Translations under genes and position numbers: made by a program
Notes under the pieces: generated by a model
Database searches by the model: none
What the model was told of the DNA's origin: nothing
Seen by the model: only the letters and a program-made list of their open reading frames with translations
Shown: one piece after another, positions 58,334 through 64,000 of the stretch
Position numbering within the stretch: the first letter of the stretch is position 1
How the letters are laid out: each line of letters opens with the position of its first letter
Assembly: GCF_024199795.1 (NCBI RefSeq)
Contig: NZ_JANADK010000001.1
Span: 4,712,001 to 4,776,000 of the forward strand
Direction of reading: 5' to 3'
Origin: Bradyrhizobium sp. CCGB01
Lineage (GTDB): Bacteria; Pseudomonadota; Alphaproteobacteria; Rhizobiales; Xanthobacteraceae
DNA: 64,000 nucleotides

Positions 58334-59712
58334 TGCTGGAACGTTTCCGGCTCGCGTCGATGCGCGGCCAGATATTCCTTCTCGCCACCCTCCCGATCTT
58401 CCTGTTTGCCACCGTCGCGGCGATCAGGGCGCCGCTGAAAGAGATCCGGCACGAACGCTCGGAATGGGCAAGCTTCGTGGCAGGAGAGATCCTGGCCCTC
58501 GCCAGCCAGATACAATCGGGCGCTTCCGAGGGAGATGGGTCGACCGTTGCAGGTTCGGGCGGGTATGCCGGACTTGCGGTCGAACTGCGGACGCGCAATC
58601 CCGGCGAGGACTTCGATTTCACGTCCCGTCGGCGCGACATGGACAGGCGGGGGAGCCTCGTTGCGAAGCTGCTCGAGCTTGTCGACCTCGACCAGGACGA
58701 TCACGCTCCGGTCCGCCGCGCCCTGACCGTGCGCATTGCCGACGAACGTTGGGTGGTCTTTTCGCCCGACATTCCGCACTTTTCCTCCAATGCCCGAAAG
58801 GTGCTTCAAAGTCTCGGCGCGATAGGTCTTGTCGTCCTGCCTGTGCTGTTCCTGTCTTATTTTCTCAGCTACCGCTTCACCCGGCCCGTGGTGGAATTTG
58901 CCGCTGCGGCGCAGCGGATTACCTTGGACGAGGACTCCAGGGAGTCGTTCTCGGCCCGTGGCACGCTGGAGATTCGCAGCCTTGGCGCGTCGCTGAACGC
59001 CATGCGCGAGCGGGTCAATCGCATGATCGAGGAACGAACGAGAATTATCTATGGCGTCGGCCACGACCTGCGCACACCGCTCACGCGGCTCCGCATGCGC
59101 GCTGAGCGCGGTAGCGATCCCGAACTGCGCGGCAAGATGCTGCGCGATGTCGATCGACTCGCCGGAATGATCGACGACATGATGCTGTACCTTAGAAACC
59201 TGGGCACGGACACCGTGTCGTTCGCGAAGGTCGATCTCAGCGGTCTGCTGCAGACGATCGCGGCCGACTATGCTGACATGGGCGTCTCGGTGTCGTTCTC
59301 GGGGCCGCGCCGGCTCGTCTACATGTGCAAGGTGCGCGGCATGACGCGCGCGATATCCAATCTCATCGACAACGCCTCCCGCTATGCCGACAACATCGAG
59401 CTCGTGCTGGCGCCGCGGAACGACGGCGGGATTTTCGTGGAGGTCCGCGACGATGGCCCCGGCCTGTCAGATGAGCTGAAGAGAAAGGTCCTGGAGCCGT
59501 TCTTCAAGGTCGATGCGGCGCGTACCCATGGCGAGGGCAGTGGCATTGGCCTCGGTCTGCCGATCGCGAGCGGCGTCGCCAGAATTCATGGCGGCATGCT
59601 CAGCCTGCTGGACAACGAGCCGCGCGGGCTTTGCGCTCGCGTCGCTCTGCCGCCTGGTCCGAGCGGGCTTGCGTCTCCGGATCCGGCCTCTGCCATGAGG
59701 GAGGCCACCTAG
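58333..59712 (+). CDS. Membrane histidine kinase of the OmpR-type pair
   Basis: A 459-residue sensor kinase. Two membrane segments (about 14-30 and 161-180) bound a periplasmic sensor of about 130 residues without a recognised ligand motif. HAMP follows (about 177-232), then the phospho-acceptor His244 in YGVGHDLRTPLTRLRM, the N-box ISNLIDNASRYA, and the G-boxes VRDDGPGLSD and GEGSGIGLGLPIA. The ATG overlaps the response-regulator stop (TGATG). The signal is unknown. Confidence 0.93.
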   Translation: MLERFRLASMRGQIFLLATLPIFLFATVAAIRAPLKEIRHERSEWASFVAGEILALASQIQSGASEGDGSTVAGSGGYAGLAVELRTRNPGEDFDFTSRRRDMDRRGSLVAKLLELVDLDQDDHAPVRRALTVRIADERWVVFSPDIPHFSSNARKVLQSLGAIGLVVLPVLFLSYFLSYRFTRPVVEFAAAAQRITLDEDSRESFSARGTLEIRSLGASLNAMRERVNRMIEERTRIIYGVGHDLRTPLTRLRMRAERGSDPELRGKMLRDVDRLAGMIDDMMLYLRNLGTDTVSFAKVDLSGLLQTIAADYADMGVSVSFSGPRRLVYMCKVRGMTRAISNLIDNASRYADNIELVLAPRNDGGIFVEVRDDGPGLSDELKRKVLEPFFKVDAARTHGEGSGIGLGLPIASGVARIHGGMLSLLDNEPRGLCARVALPPGPSGLASPDPASAMREAT

Positions 59713-59892
59713 CCTTCGCCGGGTTGCGCATGTCCTTTCAGATCGGCACGCGTGTCCGGATCGATCGGCGGGTCGCTAACATCTCTACACATACCGCCAT
59801 GGCGCGGACAAATTTCGACGAAAAAGCTGCCGCAGCTCCGACCCCAAATGCTGCCATTACATTCTGGTCAGCGCGTCAGTCGAGGCGAAATC

Positions 59893-61065
59893 ATGTACAT
59901 TACGGAGTCAGCAGTCCCTGAACTCGCGCCGGGACGGCGCTGGTGGCTTTCAATCTTGAGGGCGCTCGGGCATTTCCTTGGGGCAGGACGCGCGCGCTAT
60001 CAGCGTCCGGTCGACGGCGCGGGCGGCGTCGTGTCGATGGACGATGAGTTTCGCGATCCAAAGCGTGTGTATGCGCTTCTCGCGTCCATAGAATCCGAGC
60101 CGCGTGAACAGATTCCTGCTCCGGAAGCGGTCCTGCCGGTCGCCTCTCACTCGCCGCCGGACACCGATTTCGCGGGGCCCGCGGCGCGGGAGAACGCGCG
60201 CCTGTCGCTCGTTCCGTCTGCCGCAGTCAAGCCGTACGCGCACATGCCGGCTTTCAAGTATGTTCCAAGCAGGCTCGCCTTCGACATGCCGAGGTCTCGC
60301 AGGCTTCGTTTTCGTTTCCGTCTCCTGGACGCTTTGCTCCTGCTTGCGATCGTCGGCGGCTTGTCCGTGTCGCGCGGAGAGCCGGCGGTGTCCAGCCCCG
60401 ATGTGGCGGCGATCAGTCAGGACGTTCGCCTCGATTCAGCTGGTGGCGCTGAAGCAGATTCTACGGCGCAACCGGGCGCGATAGCCGTATCCGCGGAACG
60501 CGATAAGCCGGTCGACGAAAGCGCGACCATTCCCAATACGCGCGCGCCCGAACCCGAGACCGGTGCTTCGGAGGCGCGTGATATCCTGAAGACTCCGGCG
60601 ACGGAGCCGAAGGCCGAGAAGGCAGAGCCGGCGCGTGCGATCTCAAGCCGGGACGTCGATGGCAACAGGACGCCGGAGCGGAGCGCGGGCGTATCGGCTG
60701 AACAGAAAAAGGAGCCAAAGGCCAAAGTCGAACCCGCCGCGCGCCAGAGGTTGGCACACTTCGTTCCCACGACACCGGCCGAGAAGCCCAAGGCGCTCGG
60801 CCAGCTGCGGGGCGACGTCGACTATCGGAATTGGAGGTCGAGTGCGGCCGACGCAACTCCTTCCTGGGTTGGCCCCCCGCCGGTGATCTATGGCCCGGCG
60901 CTGGGTCCGAATGTCACCGCCGTCGAGGCGGCCAACGCGGCCAAGCGACAGGACAGGCTGTCGTACGCCAAGCCCGGGGTCATTGAGCGCGTGATGGATG
61001 CGCCTGGCGCGGTGCTGAGCGGCGGCCGGCAGGCCTTGTACAGCATCCTCGATGCGGTTTGGTGA
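59893..61065 (+). CDS. Membrane-anchored basic protein of unknown function
   Basis: A 390-residue protein. Residues 1-130 are cytoplasmic with short hydrophobic parts. A stretch of basic residues (PRSRRLRFRFRLL) precedes a membrane segment near 140-155 (DALLLLAIVGGLSVSRG), and the remainder is a low-complexity Glu/Lys/Pro/Ala-rich region ending in a conserved-looking tail (PPPVIYGPALGPNVTAVEAANAAKRQDRLSY, IERVMDAPGAVLSGGRQALYSILDAVW). The layout recalls the Pro-rich anchored proteins at 23431 and 47040. ATG 59893 is chosen because the upstream extension has no typical coding pattern. Confidence 0.6.
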   Translation: MYITESAVPELAPGRRWWLSILRALGHFLGAGRARYQRPVDGAGGVVSMDDEFRDPKRVYALLASIESEPREQIPAPEAVLPVASHSPPDTDFAGPAARENARLSLVPSAAVKPYAHMPAFKYVPSRLAFDMPRSRRLRFRFRLLDALLLLAIVGGLSVSRGEPAVSSPDVAAISQDVRLDSAGGAEADSTAQPGAIAVSAERDKPVDESATIPNTRAPEPETGASEARDILKTPATEPKAEKAEPARAISSRDVDGNRTPERSAGVSAEQKKEPKAKVEPAARQRLAHFVPTTPAEKPKALGQLRGDVDYRNWRSSAADATPSWVGPPPVIYGPALGPNVTAVEAANAAKRQDRLSYAKPGVIERVMDAPGAVLSGGRQALYSILDAVW

Positions 61066-61236
61066 CCAGGTCATTGTCCGAGCCGGGCGATCTGCCTCAG
61101 GCGTCCGGCTCGCGGTCGTCCTATCCACGCTGTTTAACTCGATAGTGCCATGTTGTTGCGTAGCTGCTTTGTATCCGCGACCGGTAACGGCGCCTTGGCG
61201 CAAGGGCGGGCCGGTCATCTGTCCGCCGCGCTCGGC

Positions 61237-61548
61237 ATGCGCGGTATTGTTCGTCTTGCAGTGCTGCCGGTTGTCATCGGACTCGGGCTCGGAGGTTGCG
61301 CGACGACCCCGGGGGGCGCTGCCGGCGTTCGCAATCCGCTCGATGCACAAGCATCCCTCGCCGAAGGTGGAAAAGCGACCGACAAGAACGGTTACCTTGC
61401 AGTCCACGACATGCCGCCGGCGCGCAAGGCGCCGCTCATGGACGTCGCCGAGCAGCAGCGGATCAGGGCCGCGCTGATCGCTGCGCGGGGACGGCAGACA
61501 CCCGGGCCAGCGAAGACCTCCGCAGCGGGCGCCGTCGGTTCACAATAG
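61237..61548 (+). CDS. Small lipoprotein of unknown function
   Basis: A 103-residue lipoprotein. The signal peptide MRGIVRLAVLPVVIGLGL ends in lipobox LGGC, so Cys20 should be lipidated. The mature part is Ala/Gly-rich with a short helical section (APLMDVAEQQRIRAALIAARG). It lies 170 bases after the membrane-anchored protein and is convergent with the hybrid kinase. Confidence 0.68.
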   Translation: MRGIVRLAVLPVVIGLGLGGCATTPGGAAGVRNPLDAQASLAEGGKATDKNGYLAVHDMPPARKAPLMDVAEQQRIRAALIAARGRQTPGPAKTSAAGAVGSQ

Positions 61549-61573
61549 CGCATGAACTCGATCGGCGACGCGC

Positions 61574-63832
61574 CTAGCTCGCCGCCATCCCGCCGCCGTT
61601 CAGCGCCTTTCGGATCATTTCGGCGAGCTGGTTGCGGCGGTAGGGTTTTGTCAGCAGCAACACGCCGTCGTCGAGCTTGCCGTGGTGGACGATCGCGTTG
61701 TCGGTGTAGCCGGAGGTGTAGAGCACCCTCACGCCCGGCCTCAGCCTGGCGACCTCCTCGGCGAGCTCGCGCCCGCTCATGCCGCCGGGAATGACGACGT
61801 CGGTGAAGAGGAGATCAAAACCCTGGCCGGCCTCGATCAATTGCAGCGCGGCGCGGCTGTCGGGCGCGGCGACCGTGTTGTAGCCAAGGCTCTGAAGCTG
61901 CGCGGTGACGAAGTTGCGCACCAGCGCATCGTCCTCGACCACGAAAATCGTCTCGGCACCGCCTTCGGCCTGGGGTATCGCGGGAGCGGCGACTTCCGTC
62001 ATGCCCTCACCGGGCGGCAGATAGAGCTTGATCGTGGTGCCGTGGCCTTCCTCGCTGTAGATCTTGATGTGTCCGCCGGACTGCTTGACGAAGCCGTAGA
62101 CCATGGAGAGGCCGAGGCCGCTTCCCTTGCCGACCTCCTTGGTGGTGAAGAACGGCTCGAAGGCCTTCTGCTGGATATCCGTCGTCATGCCGGTGCCGGT
62201 GTCGCTCACCGCCAGCATCACGTAAGGGCCGGGCTGCACCTCGGCGTTGGCCTGCGCATAGGCCTCGTCCAGCACGACGTGGTGGGTCTCGAGCAGCAGC
62301 TTGCCGCCGTTCGGCATGGCGTCGCGGGCGTTGATCGCCATGTTGAGCACGGCATTGGTGAGGCGGGACGGATCGATGTGCGCGGTCATCGGTCCCTGTT
62401 CCAGCACGGTCTCGATCTGGATCTGCTCGCCGAGGGTGGGGCGCAGCAGTTTCGCGATGTCGGCGATCGCGCCGTTGATCTCGACGTTGCGCGGCTGCAG
62501 CGGCTGCCTGCGCGCAAAGGCGAGCAGATGCTGGATCAGCTCGGCGCAGCGCTCGGCGGCATCGTCGATCAGCCGCGCCACGCGCTGGAGTTCCGGCTGC
62601 TGTTTCAGGCTCGCCACCAGCGTCTCCGTATTGCCGGAGATCACCGTCAGCATGTTGTTGAAGTCGTGCGCTACGCCGCCCGTCAGCTTGCCGATCGCAT
62701 CCAGCTTCTGCGACTGGTGCAACTGCCGCTCGGTCTCGCGCGAAGTGGTCGCATCGTGATAGACCAGCACGGCGCCGGAGACGCCGCCGTGCCCGTCGCG
62801 CATCGGCCGGCCGCTGATCATCAGATGGCGGGGCTGGTTGCCGCTGTGCGGGCGGACGATCATCTCCAGATTCTCGAACTGCTCGCCACGCAGCACGCGC
62901 ACCGAGGGTAGCTCGTCGGACCGGAGCGGCGTGACGCCGTCGCCGTGAAACACGTCGGACAGCGCGCGCAGATTGCGCAGGCTCATGCCGGCGCGATGCA
63001 GCAAGATGCGCTCCGCGGCCGGATTGGACAGAAGCACGGTGCTTTCGGCGTCGATGACCAGCACGGCCTCGGCCATGCTGTGGAACGTGCTCTGGAGCAC
63101 GTTGACCGACAGGCGCAGCTCGTCATGCGCGTTGACGAGATGCTCGGTGCGCTCGGCGACCGCCGCCTCGAGCTGCTCCTTCGCCGCCGTGGTCTCCAGC
63201 AATGTGCTCTTCAGCGCGACCGTGGTGCGCTGGCTCTCGCGCAGCAGCATGGTGACCAGCAGCAGGATCACCAGCGCGCCGATCACGTCGATGCCGAGCA
63301 GGACGATGCCGGAGCGGCGGGAATCCTGGGAGCGCGCGGCGAGCAATCGCTCTTCCTCGGCGCTCAGATGATCGAGATTGCCCATCACCGTGTCCATGAG
63401 GCCGCGGCCCTCGGCCTTGCCCTGGAGCGCGGCGATGCCGGCCTCGTCGTTCGCTGCGCGCAGGCGCATCACTTCCGCGGCGATCTCGATCCGGCGCAGC
63501 GCCAGCGGCTCGGTACCCTCAAGCAGCGTGACCTGATCTGGATTGTCACGCACGGCGCGCTTGAGGTCGGCGAATGCCGGCGCGATCTGGGCGTGCGCAG
63601 CCTGGAACTCGTCGCTGAAGCCCGGGCTGCGATAGATCTCGTAGCCGCGCGCGGCGCTCTCGGCGCGGCGCATCAGCACGCGCAGATCGGAGATCTTCTT
63701 CAGCACCTGGACGGTTTGATTGACCCAGGCTGCGTCCGACCGCGACTTGACGTCGAGTCCGATCGAAGCGGCGGTGATGATCAGGAGGATGGCAAGTCCA
63801 GCACCGAGAATGACGCGCTGCGTTGGGATCAA
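61574..63832 (-). CDS. Hybrid sensor histidine kinase with CHASE3-like, PAS and receiver domains
   Basis: A 752-residue kinase. Two membrane segments (about 7-27 and 176-198) bound a CHASE3-like periplasmic domain ([27 protein letters not shown]). A PAS-like domain (about 247-360) precedes the kinase core with His389 in [19 protein letters not shown] and the G-box [20 protein letters not shown]. The C-terminal receiver has EDD and Asp in [11 protein letters not shown]. The TTG start at 63832 overlaps the stop of the receiver gene above it by four bases. Ligand unknown. Confidence 0.92.
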   Translation of the reverse strand: MIPTQRVILGAGLAILLIITAASIGLDVKSRSDAAWVNQTVQVLKKISDLRVLMRRAESAARGYEIYRSPGFSDEFQAAHAQIAPAFADLKRAVRDNPDQVTLLEGTEPLALRRIEIAAEVMRLRAANDEAGIAALQGKAEGRGLMDTVMGNLDHLSAEEERLLAARSQDSRRSGIVLLGIDVIGALVILLLVTMLLRESQRTTVALKSTLLETTAAKEQLEAAVAERTEHLVNAHDELRLSVNVLQSTFHSMAEAVLVIDAESTVLLSNPAAERILLHRAGMSLRNLRALSDVFHGDGVTPLRSDELPSVRVLRGEQFENLEMIVRPHSGNQPRHLMISGRPMRDGHGGVSGAVLVYHDATTSRETERQLHQSQKLDAIGKLTGGVAHDFNNMLTVISGNTETLVASLKQQPELQRVARLIDDAAERCAELIQHLLAFARRQPLQPRNVEINGAIADIAKLLRPTLGEQIQIETVLEQGPMTAHIDPSRLTNAVLNMAINARDAMPNGGKLLLETHHVVLDEAYAQANAEVQPGPYVMLAVSDTGTGMTTDIQQKAFEPFFTTKEVGKGSGLGLSMVYGFVKQSGGHIKIYSEEGHGTTIKLYLPPGEGMTEVAAPAIPQAEGGAETIFVVEDDALVRNFVTAQLQSLGYNTVAAPDSRAALQLIEAGQGFDLLFTDVVIPGGMSGRELAEEVARLRPGVRVLYTSGYTDNAIVHHGKLDDGVLLLTKPYRRNQLAEMIRKALNGGGMAAS

Positions 63833-64000
63833 GGTGCTTCTTTCTTGTCCTTCGGCTGCGCGGCCTCGCCGAGGCATTCCCGGATCGTGGTCAGGAGCGC
63901 GTCCGGCGTGAACGGCTTGCGCAGGCAGCGCGCCGCCCCGAGCTCCAGCGCCATGCGAAGGAAATCCGGGGAGGGCGAGGCAGACGAGGCGAAGGCGTAG
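63829..64000 (-). CDS. Response regulator receiver protein, 5' end outside the window
   Basis: Only the C-terminal 56 residues are present. They read YAFASSASPSPDFLRMALEL, then GAARCLRKPFTPDALLTTIR, then a Lys-rich end. The RKPF segment is the conserved lysine-proline of receiver domains, and the short tail indicates a single-domain CheY-like protein. It is translationally coupled to the hybrid kinase, so they probably form a phosphorelay pair. Confidence 0.8.
   Translation of the reverse strand, partial: YAFASSASPSPDFLRMALELGAARCLRKPFTPDALLTTIRECLGEAAQPKDKKEAP

Overview
The window looks like chromosomal DNA from an alphaproteobacterium, most likely a Bradyrhizobium or close relative. Supporting signs are high GC, GTG/TTG starts, GapR (DUF2312), DUF3551 and DUF6894 proteins, a B12-dependent NrdJ reductase, CtrA-type TTAA-N7-TTAA sites, and many interspersed palindromes with GTAGCCCGGATG- or GTAGGGTGGG-type arms. 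The genus is inferred from gene content; no ribosomal RNA or tRNA gene was seen.

Layout. 1-7.6 kb: a TakP-like TRAP binding protein, then a NitT/TauT-type ABC uptake locus whose minus-strand operon also encodes a DapA-like lyase, a GNAT acetyltransferase and an epimerase-like protein. A TetR gene lies between two matching operators, and the binding protein is divergent. 7.6-17.6 kb: a run of mostly exported proteins (DUF3300, DUF502, a frameshifted outer-membrane barrel, a Tat-exported HAD phosphatase, a Tat-exported sulfatase and its formylglycine-generating enzyme), a membrane TPR/TolB-like protein, and a 3' scrap of a second ABC binding protein. 17.6-23 kb: panB, minCDE behind CtrA sites, small secreted proteins and an SDR. 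23-32.5 kb: a possible small RNA, an L,D-transpeptidase, membrane proteins, mobR/mobA (3-hydroxybenzoate hydroxylation) and an SH3 protein. 32.5-42.7 kb: SMR efflux with its TetR, an O-methyltransferase with divergent TetR, a PaiB-like protein, pyridoxal kinase, an M15-like peptidase, a Flp pilin, an AdaA-like repair regulator, EamA transporter, YjdM and a PilZ-XRE fusion. 42.7-49 kb: coiled-coil and small proteins, GapR, a transglycosylase and a phasin. 49-52 kb: a short lower-GC island with a ParB-fold gene and a two-gene DUF4238-HEPN unit. 52-64 kb: nrdJ, an EamA transporter, an OmpR-type two-component pair, an anchored basic protein, a lipoprotein, and a hybrid histidine kinase with its receiver partner (cut by the window edge).

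How genes work together. The clearest units are the TetR-controlled uptake/metabolism locus, the sulfatase plus its activating enzyme, minCDE, mobR-mobA, the SMR-TetR pair, the two-component pair and the DUF4238-HEPN pair. The last is the best candidate for an undescribed, defence-like module, because it carries an AbiU2-like HEPN motif in a base-composition dip and is insulated from nrdJ by a strong terminator.
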